A DNA stretch of 64,000 bases from Planctomycetota bacterium (GCA_021776825.1 JAJFFG010000001.1:1-64000), one strand, 5' to 3'. Positions 1-9,660 are shown, counted from the stretch's first letter. Notes: generated by a model from the sequence alone, not told the origin. A program made the numbers and translations.

Positions 1-1
1 G

Positions 2-469
2 CACGACCGCCAGGAGGCCTTCGGCATGGCCGACAACGTCTCCGTGATGCTCGCCGGCCGACTCGTCCAGACGGGCACGCCGGAGGAGGTCTATCACACC
101 CCGTGCGACGAGGAGGTCGGCGTGTTCGTCGGCCCCGCCAACCGCCTCGATGGCAGCGCCGACGGCGTGCGCGCGACGTGCGTTCTCGGCGACGTTCCGC
201 TTCGGACCCCGTGCGCCGGTCCGGTCCGCATCATCGTCCGCCCCGAGCAGATCCGGCTCGCGCGCGCGGACGACCGCCGCGGCGGCGACAGCGGGGTAGC
301 TGTCACCGTCGAAGAGCGCACGTTCTACGGCCACGACGTGGCGCTCGAGGTGAGCACATCGAACGGCGAGCGTCTGACCGCTCTCGTCGGTCCGGACCTC
401 TCTGCCCAACGCGGGGAGACGCTGCACGCGTCCGTCCGAACGCCGGTCGCGGCGTGGTCGGCAGGATGA
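2..469 (+). CDS. ABC transporter ATP-binding subunit, C-terminal part (cut by window edge)
   Basis: The reading frame is open from base 2 and begins HDRQEAF, the H-loop histidine region of an ABC ATPase, so the Walker A, signature and Walker B parts lie upstream of the window. The following stretch (GRLVQTGTPEEVYHTP) is the usual end of the nucleotide-binding domain in the CysA/PotA/ModC branch. About 80 residues of a TOBE-type beta domain follow (IIVRPEQIRLA). TOBE domains in this branch bind the regulatory ligand or stabilise the ATPase dimer. The protein would energise import of a small solute such as iron, spermidine or an oxyanion; the substrate cannot be read from this part. The frame ends 13 bases before the next gene. 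Confidence 0.85.
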   Translation, partial: HDRQEAFGMADNVSVMLAGRLVQTGTPEEVYHTPCDEEVGVFVGPANRLDGSADGVRATCVLGDVPLRTPCAGPVRIIVRPEQIRLARADDRRGGDSGVAVTVEERTFYGHDVALEVSTSNGERLTALVGPDLSAQRGETLHASVRTPVAAWSAG

Positions 470-482
470 GCTGGAGAGTGCG

Positions 483-1004
483 ATGATCCGCCCCCTGACC
501 CCGGACGATGCCGAGGCGTTCTTCGCCGTTCGCTTGCGCGGGCTGGAGTTGCACCCGGAGGCCTACGGAACCGGCGCCGATGTTTGGCGGAAGGCGCCGA
601 TCGAACAGGTCGCGGCGATGCTCGAGTCGGGTGCCGATCCGGCCGCGCGCATGGTGTTCGGTGCCTTCGACGGGGAGGAGCTGATCGGTGTCGTCGGCTT
701 CCGTCGCGAGGGCCGCGTGGCGATCCGGCACAAGGGCAGCATCTGGGGCTTCTTCGTCGACCCGCGGCATCGTCGTCGCGGCGTCGGAGGCGATCTGCTG
801 CGCACGGCGCTCGGGCATGCGGCGTCGTGCGAGGGCATGCAGTACGTGCGCGCCGTCGTGACGATCACCGATCCGACCGCGCTGCACACGTTCGAGAGCG
901 TCGGGTTCGACCGCTACGGCCTGGAGCGGGGTGCGTTGCGTGTCGGCAACACATCGCACGATCAAGCATACCTGCGACGCGGACTGAGCGACGGCGTCCG
1001 GTAG
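483..1004 (+). CDS. GNAT-family N-acetyltransferase
   Basis: 173 residues, close to the usual GNAT length. It starts MIRPLTPDDAEAFFAVRLRG, a typical beta1-alpha1 opening. The acetyl-CoA pyrophosphate loop appears as RRRGVGGDLL near residues 98-107, followed by motif B (TALHTFESVGFDRYG). GNAT enzymes move the acetyl group of acetyl-CoA to an amine; the substrate (ribosomal protein, small molecule or antibiotic) is unknown. A GGAGAG ribosome site lies just before the ATG. It follows the ABC gene by 13 bases, so the two may be co-transcribed. Confidence 0.85.
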   Translation: MIRPLTPDDAEAFFAVRLRGLELHPEAYGTGADVWRKAPIEQVAAMLESGADPAARMVFGAFDGEELIGVVGFRREGRVAIRHKGSIWGFFVDPRHRRRGVGGDLLRTALGHAASCEGMQYVRAVVTITDPTALHTFESVGFDRYGLERGALRVGNTSHDQAYLRRGLSDGVR

Positions 1005-1074
1005 GCCGCGGTCAGCCGTGATCGCATCGAGAGCGGTGCACGCGGCCGCGTGCGTCCGTAGGCTGTCGCGACCA

Positions 1075-2016
1075 ATGCAAGTCTTCGCCACCGTCTGCTT
1101 GCTCCTGATGACCGCGTGCGCGTCGTCTCCTGGGATGGTGGACTCGGTCGAGCCGGGGCACCGGACGACGCCCGCGCAACTCGCGTTCGCGACGTCGGAC
1201 ATGACCGACGTCGAGGTGATGCCCGAGCCGGGCCCCCGTGACTGGCTGACCACAAATCCGCAGGAGCAGGAGTCGTTTGCGGAGTACGTGGCGAGCGAGC
1301 CGGTGCGGGCGACGGCGCGGCGCGGGGTGATCGCCGTGCTGCCGGTCGGGCCGTTCACGCCGGATGAGTGGCAGGCGGCGGAGACGGGGATCGCGCTGAC
1401 GGGGCTGTGGTTCGATCTGCCTGTGCGGGTGCTGCCTCCGGCGGAGCTGCCGGCGACGGGGCACCGACGCGAGCGCACGTTCGGGTTCGGCGGGCCGACC
1501 ACGCAGTTCCACACCGCGTGGTTCCGGAACGAGCTGCTGCCGGCGGCGAAGCCGGACGACGCGGTGTGCGTGATCGCGGTGACGATGAGCGATCTCTACC
1601 CGCGCGACTCGTGGGCGTTCGTGTTCGGCCAGGCGCGGTTCCGCGACGGCGTCGGCGTGTACTCGCTCGCGCGGCTGTTCCAGAGCTTCTACACCGGCAA
1701 CGCGGACCCGGCGGAGAGCCTCGCGGCGGCGCGCGGACGGGCGGCTGCCGTCATGGTGCACGAGCTCGGCCACATGTTCGACATCCCGCACTGTGTCGAG
1801 CACCTGTGCCTCATGAACGGCGCGAACACGCTGGCCGAGTCCGATCGTCAGCCGTGGCGTCTCTGCCCGCCGTGTCTGCGGAAGCTCCAATGGAACCGTC
1901 GTTTCGACGTGCTCGACCGGTACGACGCACTCGCGGCGTTCTATCGGAAGCGAGGATTCACGGACGAGTTGGCGTGGGTGCAACGGCGAGTGCGCAGGAT
2001 CGAGGGCGCGCAGTAG
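1075..2016 (+). CDS. Archaemetzincin-like zinc metalloprotease, predicted lipoprotein
   Basis: Peptidase family M54. The zinc helix reads HELGHMFDIPH (H229, H233, H239), followed by C240, C245, LMNG and CPPC (264-267). That is the archaemetzincin pattern HExxHxxGxxHCx4CxM...CxxC, in which the four cysteines bind a second zinc. The sequence around these motifs (SWAFVFGQA, GVGVYSLARL, LCLMNGANTL) resembles animal AMZ proteins. The glycine of the metzincin turn is Asp236 here. I chose the ATG at 1075 over an upstream GTG at 1018, because the 1075 start gives a lipoprotein signal (LLLMTAC, lipid Cys15). The enzyme should therefore be anchored to a membrane on the outside of the cytoplasm, unlike most described archaemetzincins. 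Activity is inferred. Confidence 0.8.
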   Translation: MQVFATVCLLLMTACASSPGMVDSVEPGHRTTPAQLAFATSDMTDVEVMPEPGPRDWLTTNPQEQESFAEYVASEPVRATARRGVIAVLPVGPFTPDEWQAAETGIALTGLWFDLPVRVLPPAELPATGHRRERTFGFGGPTTQFHTAWFRNELLPAAKPDDAVCVIAVTMSDLYPRDSWAFVFGQARFRDGVGVYSLARLFQSFYTGNADPAESLAAARGRAAAVMVHELGHMFDIPHCVEHLCLMNGANTLAESDRQPWRLCPPCLRKLQWNRRFDVLDRYDALAAFYRKRGFTDELAWVQRRVRRIEGAQ

Positions 2017-2032
2017 CGGCGACTACGGCAAG

Positions 2033-2485
2033 ATGGCGAACGAGTCGGCGGTGCTGCGCTCGATGCACGACGCAGGCGTGAAGCCGGGGACGTACATGTT
2101 CCCGAACTGCACGACGATGCGGGAGATGGTCGAGCCGGACATGGTCGCGAAGTACGAGCGGGGGCCGGTCGGCTACCTGACCGTCGTGCCGAGCGGTCCT
2201 CCGACGATGGGCGGCAAGCTCCTCTCCTGGTTCCTGCTCTCCATGGTGATCGGAGTTCTCACGGCCTACCTCGCGCACCACACCTTGGCGCCCGGGGCGT
2301 CGTTCGGCGCGGTGCTGCGGATCACGGGCGTGGTGGCCATCGCCGCCTACGCACTCGGCGACATCCAGACCTCGATCTGGAAGGGCGTACCGTGGCGTGT
2401 CTCACTCAAATTCATGGGCGACGGCATCGCTTACGGACTCACCACGGCGGTCGTCTTCGCGTGGCTCTGGCCCGCCGCCGTCTGA
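2033..2485 (+). CDS. Hypothetical small membrane protein
   Basis: 150 residues, no family recognised. The N-terminal 55 residues are soluble and contain PNCTTMREMVEPDMVAKYER, followed by GPVGYLTVVPSG. Three or four hydrophobic segments follow, starting at about residues 60 (LLSWFLLSMVIGVLTAYLAH), 85, 105 and 128. A conserved-looking KGVPWRVSLKFMGDGIAYGL lies between the last two. It starts 17 bases after the archaemetzincin stop and could share its transcript. It is probably an inner-membrane protein of unknown role. Confidence 0.6.
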   Translation: MANESAVLRSMHDAGVKPGTYMFPNCTTMREMVEPDMVAKYERGPVGYLTVVPSGPPTMGGKLLSWFLLSMVIGVLTAYLAHHTLAPGASFGAVLRITGVVAIAAYALGDIQTSIWKGVPWRVSLKFMGDGIAYGLTTAVVFAWLWPAAV

Positions 2486-2572
2486 CCGAGCGGCGCGCGT
2501 TGCGGCTCTGACCGCGTACCCTCTGCGTCGGCCCGACCCGGCGACCCGGTGTCGTGACCTCCAGGGGGGAAG

Positions 2573-5500
2573 ATGTTCTGTCTCGACTCGCGCCCGACTC
2601 TCGTTCGCTGCCTTCGCAGCGCGTTGCTGCTGACCACGGCGGTCGCCGTCTTCCACGGCCCGGCGCCGGCCGTTGCGGCCAAGGGCGCGCCGCCGCGGCA
2701 CACGATCACCGGGCCGCTCGACTTCGTCGTCGCGAGCAAGGTGTTCACGATGCGTGGCGGGCTCGAGCTCTCGACGCCGGATGGCCCGGTGGTCGCCAAC
2801 CTGGACATGGACACGAAGGGCCGCGTGCGCGGACTCGGCACGTTCGGGTCGGCCGTGCTCTCGCTGTCTGGGAAGACGAAGTTCGGGAAGAAGGGCCAGT
2901 CGCTGGTGCTGAAGGGCACCGCCAACGTCAACGGCAAGGCGAACACGAAGCTGTCGACGAAGGGCACGTTCGTGAACGGTCGCTTCGTCGGGACGACGAC
3001 ACTCACCGACAAGGCGCGCAGCGTCTCCCACAAGAAGCTCGCTACCAACACGCTCCTGCCGCTCGGCGGCGTGAATGCGCGAATGCGTATCCGCTTCCAG
3101 TTCGAGGGCAACGCGACGCCGAGCCCGACGGGGTTCGTGGACACGGACGTCGGACGCTTCGAACTGACGAAGGTCATCGTGAAGTTGAAGGGCGCGAAGG
3201 ACGGCGGCGACGACGTCCTCACGATCCAGGGCAAGGGCAAGGGTGTGAAGGTCAAGGTGACCGGCACCAACGACGGCACGACGATCACCGGCAACGTGTC
3301 GGGCAAGGTGGGTCCGTACACGATCGACGCGAACGACGTGACGTTCCCGAGCGTCGCGCCCGCGCGCCCCTTCGCGCAGGATCTCGGGTCGCGCTCCCTG
3401 GGTGTCAGCGTGCGCGACGACGGGACGCTCCTCGGTCCTGTGTCGCTGCCGCTGAACGGCGGCGCCTCGCTCGACTTCGCCGCAGGGACGCTGATCCAAA
3501 CGCGCGACGGCCGGCTCGTCCGCGGACCCATCACGATCGAGGTGGACGGCGGCGGCGTCGCTGGCTCGTTCCCGGGCGCCGTGTCGCAGGAGATCGCGGC
3601 TTGCGTGCGCGTCCGACTGCGCAACGCGGCGTCGAATGCGCCGACGCTGCTCAACGCGACGTTCGATCCTCCGGCTCAACTCCGCGTGGAGCTCGGCGAC
3701 ACGACGACGTCGTTCGGTCAGGGCATCTGGGTGGCGACGGCGGGTAGTTCGCAGCTCTTCGGCGAGCCGGGGTCCGGCCCTGGATTCTCGGGATCGCCCG
3801 ACGGAGTCCCGCAGGGCGGGATCGATGACCTGCTCCTCGGCGGGTCCGGCGGCGGAGGGGGCGGCGATCGCATCGGCGACTCGCCGTTTACATCACCGGG
3901 GTACGGCGGACCCGGTGGGGCGTACTTCATTCAGTTCGACGAGGATCGCGAGTCGATCCCGCTGCGGGGCACCGGTCCCTTCGCGGCCAGTCACGTGCCC
4001 CAGACTGGGCCGAACCCCGCTCCGCCTGCGGGCGACCGTGAGGTCTTCTTCCCGCTCGATCCCGTCGAGGACCTGGGTGTGAAGGTCAAGAGCGTCAGCA
4101 TCGTCTCACTCGAGACCGGGGAGACGTTGGCGACGCTGCGCAACTCGTCGGGCGCTGGGTTCGGGATCCTCGATGGCGCTGCGGTCGGCGTCAGCTTCCA
4201 GGGGGCCGCGGTGTTCACCGCGACCGTCATCGATGGCGGCGCGGGTCCGGAGATCCAGATCGACACCGACGCCGCCGATGCGTTCACGATCAACTGGAGG
4301 GGCTGTCTCCCGAATGACGATCCTGTCAGCGGCTCCGGCGTCCCCGCCGACGTCCCTCCGCCTCCGAACGAGGAGGGAGATCCGGACGGCCCCTACGTCG
4401 GTAACATCGTCCTCTACCTGAACATCAAGCCCGGGCTCACGGGGCGTGAACGCATGCTGCGATTCCGCCGCTTCCTGCGCGCGCAGGTGGAGCCGGACGC
4501 GTTCGTGAGCGATGGTCTCGTGGAGTTCCTGACGCAGGCCGACGACTCGGTCGGTCGCATCCAGTTCACGATCGAGGGGTACGACGCCTCCACCGGGACG
4601 CTTGGCGCGCTGCTCCCGGACTCGCTGTTCACGGTCACAACGGGTCACCGCACGATCGAGGTCACCGAGGTCTGTCCTCCGCAGGTCCCGGTGGTCGCCG
4701 ACCTGACGAACGACGGGATCGTCTTCTTCGGCGAGAACCCGTTTGTGCCCGGGGGAAACATCGGAGTGCCCGGACGTCCCGGCCGTGTCCGATCCGGCGG
4801 AGGTCGGATCTACACCGTCAGCGAGGGGCGTCTGAGCTGCGTCGATCCCTCCGGCGGGCATGTGGTCGGATCGCGCAAGATCAAGGACCTCGTGGACGGC
4901 ATGGAGGTCAGCCCGCTGCACGACTGCATCTACGTCACGACGCTGCGCGGCGAGTTCATCGCGATCGACCCGATCACGTTGCGCGACAAGTGGAAGATCA
5001 GCGACGCGTTCACCGACTTCACGCCGTCCGTCTCGGTGAGTCCCGATGGTGGACGCGCTGTCGTGACGTCGCCGTTGACCAACCAGCTCGTGTTCATCGA
5101 TCTGCTGCGACGAACGGTCGAGCGCATCGACAGCGTCTCGAACGCGCAGAGCGTGGCCTGGTCGCCCGACGGCGAGACCGTGGCGGTGACTGATCTGGCG
5201 GGCGGGCGCGTGATCTTCATCGACCCGGATACCGGCGCGCAGATCTCGACGTCGGTCACGGGGGCGTCAACGGTGCAGATCGACTGGTCTCCCGACGGGA
5301 GCTTCGTCGGTGTGAGCAACTTCGGTTCGAACAACTTCGCCACCGTGGACACGCTGTTCGACAACGTCGTCGTCAGCGACCCGGTCGACGGCGCGAACGG
5401 GTTCTCGTTCTCGCACGCCGAGATCGACGAGGCGATCCGGTTTCTCGGGACAGGGTTCAACGACTCGACGGTGACCGAATCCGAAGTCGACTTCTTCGGG

Positions 5501-5608
5501 GAGTTCGTCGCCGGCGACAGGTTCGACGCCGACTTCCAGCCGGGCGACGGAACGTGGTACTTCGACGAATTCGAGTCGTTCCGGGAGATCGCACCGCCGG
5601 AGGAGTGA
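2573..5608 (+). CDS. Large secreted protein with C-terminal beta-propeller
   Basis: 1011 residues. A signal peptide is visible (RSALLLTTAVAVFHGPAPAVAA), and a GGGGGAAG ribosome site sits just before the ATG. Residues 40-300 are rich in Lys, Gly and Thr and look like repeated beta strands (for example KGKGKGVKVKVTGTNDGTT). A Gly/Ser-rich linker lies around residues 420-445. The last 280 residues contain repeated blades of the YVTN/WD40-like type: SVSVSPDGGRAVVTS, SVAWSPDGETVAVTD and QIDWSPDGSFVGVSN, each followed by an xxxFIDP strand. I see no LPxTG, PEP-CTERM or type IX sorting tail. It is probably an extracellular or periplasmic structural or binding protein. No enzymatic motif was recognised. 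Confidence 0.7.
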   Translation: MFCLDSRPTLVRCLRSALLLTTAVAVFHGPAPAVAAKGAPPRHTITGPLDFVVASKVFTMRGGLELSTPDGPVVANLDMDTKGRVRGLGTFGSAVLSLSGKTKFGKKGQSLVLKGTANVNGKANTKLSTKGTFVNGRFVGTTTLTDKARSVSHKKLATNTLLPLGGVNARMRIRFQFEGNATPSPTGFVDTDVGRFELTKVIVKLKGAKDGGDDVLTIQGKGKGVKVKVTGTNDGTTITGNVSGKVGPYTIDANDVTFPSVAPARPFAQDLGSRSLGVSVRDDGTLLGPVSLPLNGGASLDFAAGTLIQTRDGRLVRGPITIEVDGGGVAGSFPGAVSQEIAACVRVRLRNAASNAPTLLNATFDPPAQLRVELGDTTTSFGQGIWVATAGSSQLFGEPGSGPGFSGSPDGVPQGGIDDLLLGGSGGGGGGDRIGDSPFTSPGYGGPGGAYFIQFDEDRESIPLRGTGPFAASHVPQTGPNPAPPAGDREVFFPLDPVEDLGVKVKSVSIVSLETGETLATLRNSSGAGFGILDGAAVGVSFQGAAVFTATVIDGGAGPEIQIDTDAADAFTINWRGCLPNDDPVSGSGVPADVPPPPNEEGDPDGPYVGNIVLYLNIKPGLTGRERMLRFRRFLRAQVEPDAFVSDGLVEFLTQADDSVGRIQFTIEGYDASTGTLGALLPDSLFTVTTGHRTIEVTEVCPPQVPVVADLTNDGIVFFGENPFVPGGNIGVPGRPGRVRSGGGRIYTVSEGRLSCVDPSGGHVVGSRKIKDLVDGMEVSPLHDCIYVTTLRGEFIAIDPITLRDKWKISDAFTDFTPSVSVSPDGGRAVVTSPLTNQLVFIDLLRRTVERIDSVSNAQSVAWSPDGETVAVTDLAGGRVIFIDPDTGAQISTSVTGASTVQIDWSPDGSFVGVSNFGSNNFATVDTLFDNVVVSDPVDGANGFSFSHAEIDEAIRFLGTGFNDSTVTESEVDFFGEFVAGDRFDADFQPGDGTWYFDEFESFREIAPPEE

Positions 5609-5644
5609 CACGTGGCCGCCAGCGGAAGCGTGGACCGGGGCAAC

Positions 5645-7246
5645 TCACTTTCGTCGTACGTGCAGACCTCCACCGGAGGTCACCGGACGCGTGTTCTCCG
5701 TGAGCCAGCGATGGGTCGCGGGGGCGATGCTCCCACGCTCGAGTTCGAGCTCGCGAACCACGTACCAGACCCGATCGGCGCTGAAGAACGCCGACTTCAC
5801 GGAGGATAGGTCCAGCAGGATCACGTCGCCGAGGAGCCGGTCGCGGAGCACGCCGTCGACTTCGTGAGCCGTCACCCCGACGTCCGCTTTCCAGACGGGA
5901 TGTCGACGCGTCGCGAGATCCGAGTGCAGCGCCGCGGGTATGAAGCCGCCCAGAATGAGGTCACCCGGCCGGTCTGCATCGGCGAGCTGCTCGAGGGCGC
6001 GTCTCTGTCCTGCGCTCCTCCAGACCACCGCTGGGATCGAACGGGCGGAGACTCCGACGTGGAGTGCGACGAGGACCGCGCCGACGGCCCACGTCCACGT
6101 CGAACTGCGATCGCGGAGTCGCGCCGCCCAGATCGATAGCTGCAGCCCTGCACCGAGCGCGATCAGCGGGAGCGCCGGCAGGAGGTATCTCTCCCACCGG
6201 TACCGGAACAGCCCCGACAAGAGGATGACTCCGACGATGACAGGCGCGATGAGGAGCAGCGCGTCGCCGTCGCGCGTGCGCCGGCGATCTCGAAGCCGTC
6301 CAGCGCCACGCAGTACGCCGAGCCCGCCGAGGAGCGCCAGCCAGGCGGGGACCGCATGCCACGCGCTCGCGAGCAGGTGGCGGCGGAGCCCGTCGACGAT
6401 GCGCCTTCCCCGAGACGCGATGTGATGCACGACTGAGGCGCCCTCGCGGTCCTCAGCCGGGAGTTGCGTCAGCAGCGCCGGGTCACCGATCGCCAAGAGT
6501 CCGAAGACCGCCACCAGTGCCAGCACGCAGACTGCCAGGATGCCCCAGCGCACGTCCCGGAGCCGCAGGCCCGTGCGTCGTCGCAGGATGGCCGCGATCA
6601 GGAGCCCAGGCAGCGCCGCCGCCGCCACCGGATTGCAGAGCGTGGCGAGCGCGGACCAGAGTCCGAACGCGCGTGCCGCGTCGTCACGCTCCTCGAGCAC
6701 CCACGCGCACCAGCGGTCTGTCGCGAGTGCGCCGAGCAGTGTCAGGAGGCCGTAGATGCCTGCGTTCGCGGTCCACTGAAGGTAGCCCGGATTCAGCGCG
6801 ATGACGGCCGCCGCCGCGACGCCGGCGACGGGGCCGTGAAGCCGTCGAGCGGTCCGCGCCACGACGAGCGGCGCGAGGAGCGCCGGCACCGCCATCGGCA
6901 GTCGGTTCCAGAACACGTCCAGGCCGCCGATCCACGTACCGATGGCTCCGAGGTACTGCGACGGCCCGCCGTAGACCCACAGCACTCCGGAGGGGAGCCG
7001 CGGCACCCCGGTCTCGAGGATCATCCGCCGCGCGAGAACGAAGTAGTACTCGTCCCACCAGAGACCTGCGGCGAGCAGCCGGTGGATCGTCACCGCGACC
7101 GGAACGACCATGACGACGGCGAGTGCACGTCGCCACCACGGAGGAGGCCTGCCGACTGGCGACACGACGGCGGCGTGCGCCGCCGTGTCGATCTCGGAGT
7201 CACCGCCGCTGCCCATGCGTTTGTGACCTCGCCCGCGTGCCCCCAT
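5645..7246 (-). CDS. Membrane glycosyltransferase of the GT39/ArnT-like (PMT) class
   Basis: 533 residues with about ten hydrophobic segments. The first periplasmic loop carries WWDEYYFVLARR, the acidic motif (D-E) typical of polyisoprenoid-phosphate-sugar glycosyltransferases such as ArnT and PMT. Later come the family-like stretches NRLPMAVPALLAPLVV and LFRYRWERYLLPALPLIALG. Such enzymes move a sugar from a lipid carrier to a protein or lipid on the outer face of the inner membrane; acceptor and sugar are unknown. The start is chosen at 7246, preceded by GAGGGCGG; 7216 is an in-frame alternative. It is transcribed away from rlmN, leaving a 186-base divergent promoter region. Confidence 0.75.
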   Translation of the reverse strand: MGARGRGHKRMGSGGDSEIDTAAHAAVVSPVGRPPPWWRRALAVVMVVPVAVTIHRLLAAGLWWDEYYFVLARRMILETGVPRLPSGVLWVYGGPSQYLGAIGTWIGGLDVFWNRLPMAVPALLAPLVVARTARRLHGPVAGVAAAAVIALNPGYLQWTANAGIYGLLTLLGALATDRWCAWVLEERDDAARAFGLWSALATLCNPVAAAALPGLLIAAILRRRTGLRLRDVRWGILAVCVLALVAVFGLLAIGDPALLTQLPAEDREGASVVHHIASRGRRIVDGLRRHLLASAWHAVPAWLALLGGLGVLRGAGRLRDRRRTRDGDALLLIAPVIVGVILLSGLFRYRWERYLLPALPLIALGAGLQLSIWAARLRDRSSTWTWAVGAVLVALHVGVSARSIPAVVWRSAGQRRALEQLADADRPGDLILGGFIPAALHSDLATRRHPVWKADVGVTAHEVDGVLRDRLLGDVILLDLSSVKSAFFSADRVWYVVRELELERGSIAPATHRWLTENTRPVTSGGGLHVRRK

Positions 7247-7432
7247 CGACCGCCCTCGAATGGTAGCGGCGCCATCGATAGCGACTCGGCCGATCTCCCG
7301 CCCGGCCGGTCCACGTGTACGGAGGCGCCTCCGACCGTGGCGGCGTATCGTCCGCGCGGCCACCACGACAACGCGGCTCATCGCCGTCCTCCGAGCGGCG
7401 ACGACGCGCGGACATCGGGATACAGTGCCCAG

Positions 7433-8515
7433 ATGCCGCTCCCGCACCTGCGCGACCTGCGCCACGACGCCCTCGCCGGTGCGTTCGAGCACGTGGGCGT
7501 GGAGCGCGCGGAGTCGGTCTCGCGGCGGCTGATCCTCGCCCTGCACGGTCGTGGCGCCCTCGATTGGGATGAACTGCCGCTCGGCCGGTCCGCGGGTCGC
7601 GTGCGTGAGCACTTCCGGTTCGAACCGCTGCTCGAGGAGGCGCGCGTGCGAGAGGCCGACGACGGCACGCGGAAGTTCGCGTTCCGTCTCCGGTCGGGCG
7701 AGGTCATCGAGACGGTGCTGATCCGCAATCGGGCCAATCGAACTCTCTGCGTCTCGTCGCAGGCCGGCTGTGCGATGGGCTGTGGATTCTGCGCCACGGG
7801 TGCCATGGGTCTACTGCGCAACATGACGGCCGGCGAGATCACCGAGTCGAAGGCCAGGATCGAGCGCGAGACCGGCGAACGCGTGACGGACGTCGTCTTC
7901 ATGGGGATGGGCGAGCCACTCCACAACTACGACGCTGTCATGACGGCGTGCGCCAACCTCAACGTGCAGGACGCTGCGCCGATCGCGCGCAAGCGGATCA
8001 CGGTTTCGACCAGCGGCCTCGTCGACGCGATCGATCGCTACGCCGCGGAACGCCAGCCCTGGCGGCTCCACCTCTCGCTCCACTCCGCCATTCAGGAGAC
8101 GCGGGAACGGATCATGCCGATCGCGCGCCTGCACCCGATCCGCGAGCTCCTCGATTCCATGCGTCGCTACCAGGAGTCCTGTTCCGTCAAATGGGTGACG
8201 CTGCAGTACGTGGCGTTGCCGGGCGTCAACATGGACGACGCGCACGTCGATGCACTGGAGCGTGAGCTCCGTGGGCTGAGGACCATCCTGAACGTGATCC
8301 CCTGGAACGACACCGGTGCGGACTTCCGCGCCCCGACGTGGGCCGAGGTGAAGGACTTCACGACGCGGCTGCGGCGACTGCGCTGCCCCGTGAAGGTCCG
8401 CTACAGCGCCGGCAAGCAGGAGGGCATGGGCTGTGGCCAGCTCTCGGCCGAGACACTCGCCGCGGCGCCGAGTACCGGTCACATGATCGCGCCGCCGGGT
8501 ATCTTCACCGCATGA
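7433..8515 (+). CDS. rlmN: Dual-specificity rRNA/tRNA adenine C2-methyltransferase RlmN
   Basis: 360 residues, the normal RlmN length. The radical-SAM cluster motif is C113-AMG-C117-GF-C120. The C-terminal GMGCGQL (C334) supplies the cysteine that is methylated during catalysis. TVSTSGLVDAI, LHLSLHSA and NVIPWN are further family blocks. The enzyme methylates C2 of A2503 in 23S rRNA and A37 in some tRNAs. The ATG at 7433 gives a normal N terminus (MPLPHLRDL); the open frame extends far upstream but that part is low in family resemblance. The stop overlaps the next start (ATGA). Confidence 0.95.
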   Translation: MPLPHLRDLRHDALAGAFEHVGVERAESVSRRLILALHGRGALDWDELPLGRSAGRVREHFRFEPLLEEARVREADDGTRKFAFRLRSGEVIETVLIRNRANRTLCVSSQAGCAMGCGFCATGAMGLLRNMTAGEITESKARIERETGERVTDVVFMGMGEPLHNYDAVMTACANLNVQDAAPIARKRITVSTSGLVDAIDRYAAERQPWRLHLSLHSAIQETRERIMPIARLHPIRELLDSMRRYQESCSVKWVTLQYVALPGVNMDDAHVDALERELRGLRTILNVIPWNDTGADFRAPTWAEVKDFTTRLRRLRCPVKVRYSAGKQEGMGCGQLSAETLAAAPSTGHMIAPPGIFTA

Positions 8516-9660
8516 GTGCACGTGGATTGCTGTTGGGGCTCGGAGGGCTGGTCGTGCTCGGCACGGCGGGGTGGCTGGTCATGTCCGTGCTGCGGACGCC
8601 GCCCGACGACGAGGGGGCGACGACGGCGAAGCCCACGACAGAGCCCGAGCGCGTGCGCGTGACCCCTGCCGCTCAGCCGCTCGTCGAGGACGACAGCGGC
8701 GGGGCCGAGCCGGAGATCGTCGACGACCGCCCTGGCGTGAACCTGATGCCGGCGCCCGAGGGCGGAGCGCCGTGGTTCCGCGTCGCGGGCTACGAGGACG
8801 TCCTCGATGAGATCGATTGGGAGGAGATGGGGGCCGTCCATGCGGAACTGGCCCAGACCCTGAACCGGCTCGCCAACGAACGTGCGCGCGGTGGAGAGCC
8901 TCCCGAGGAGGTCGGAGTGAGCCTCGGGCGGCTGTACCAGCGCATGTTCGCGGTCTCCGCTCCGCTGATCGACCGGCTGCCCACGTTCAACGACACGACC
9001 GTCGCCGGGCACCCGGCGTTTGCCGCCAACTGCGTTGCCGGTGCTCTCCACACCCGGGGCATCGGGCTGGACGTTGACCAGGGCCGGGCGCTCGGCAAAC
9101 TGGCGCTCGATCACTCGCGCGAGAACGCCTCGCGCGTCGCCGCGACGGTGGATCAGCCCTTCCTCTCACGGGCGATCAGCGAGGCCGAGCAGCGAGAGCG
9201 CTTCTTCGACGCGCTCGAGAGCTCGCTCACCACGACGCAGAGCCGGGTGCTTCATTCCTCGATCGCCCACCGCCGAGTCGGGCTCGATCGCTTCTCGGCA
9301 GCGCTGGTCTGGGACGGACTCGTGATGGCGACGCTCTGCAACAACGAGGAGACGGCGGTCGAAGCCGCGACCACGACTGTCCTCATGGGCTCACCGACCG
9401 ACCCGGAGCGGTTCAAGCGCGCCATGGCGATCGTCCGGGCGAGGATCCGGATGCTGCCGGAAGAGGTCGTCTACGGGCGCCGCGGATGGCTGAACCAGAC
9501 CGGCCACCTTCGCGAGCCGGACGTGCGGGACGGCGCGGGCTGGACCCTCGCGACGATGCGCGCGGTCATGGCCGACTTCGCCCAGGGACGCTTCGAAGTC
9601 CGCATCCCGCCCGACGTCGAGATGCGTCCCGTCGTGTTCGTCAGCGAACCGACTGAATGA
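8512..9660 (+). CDS. Hypothetical membrane-anchored protein
   Basis: 382 residues, translationally coupled to rlmN by an ATGA overlap. One N-terminal membrane segment (LLLGLGGLVVLGTAGWLVMSVL, about residues 6-27) is followed by a charged Pro/Thr-rich linker to residue 80. A helical, mostly soluble domain of about 300 residues follows (for example DVLDEIDWEEMGAVHAELAQ and LYQRMFAVSAPLIDRL). No catalytic motif or known family was recognised. The topology suggests a periplasmic domain held at the inner membrane. Confidence 0.65.
   Translation: MSARGLLLGLGGLVVLGTAGWLVMSVLRTPPDDEGATTAKPTTEPERVRVTPAAQPLVEDDSGGAEPEIVDDRPGVNLMPAPEGGAPWFRVAGYEDVLDEIDWEEMGAVHAELAQTLNRLANERARGGEPPEEVGVSLGRLYQRMFAVSAPLIDRLPTFNDTTVAGHPAFAANCVAGALHTRGIGLDVDQGRALGKLALDHSRENASRVAATVDQPFLSRAISEAEQRERFFDALESSLTTTQSRVLHSSIAHRRVGLDRFSAALVWDGLVMATLCNNEETAVEAATTTVLMGSPTDPERFKRAMAIVRARIRMLPEEVVYGRRGWLNQTGHLREPDVRDGAGWTLATMRAVMADFAQGRFEVRIPPDVEMRPVVFVSEPTE

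Noticed and set aside
6464..7432. 323-residue N-terminal extension of rlmN
   Set aside because: RlmN proteins start near MPLPHLRDL. The upstream part lies opposite the membrane glycosyltransferase and is low-complexity.
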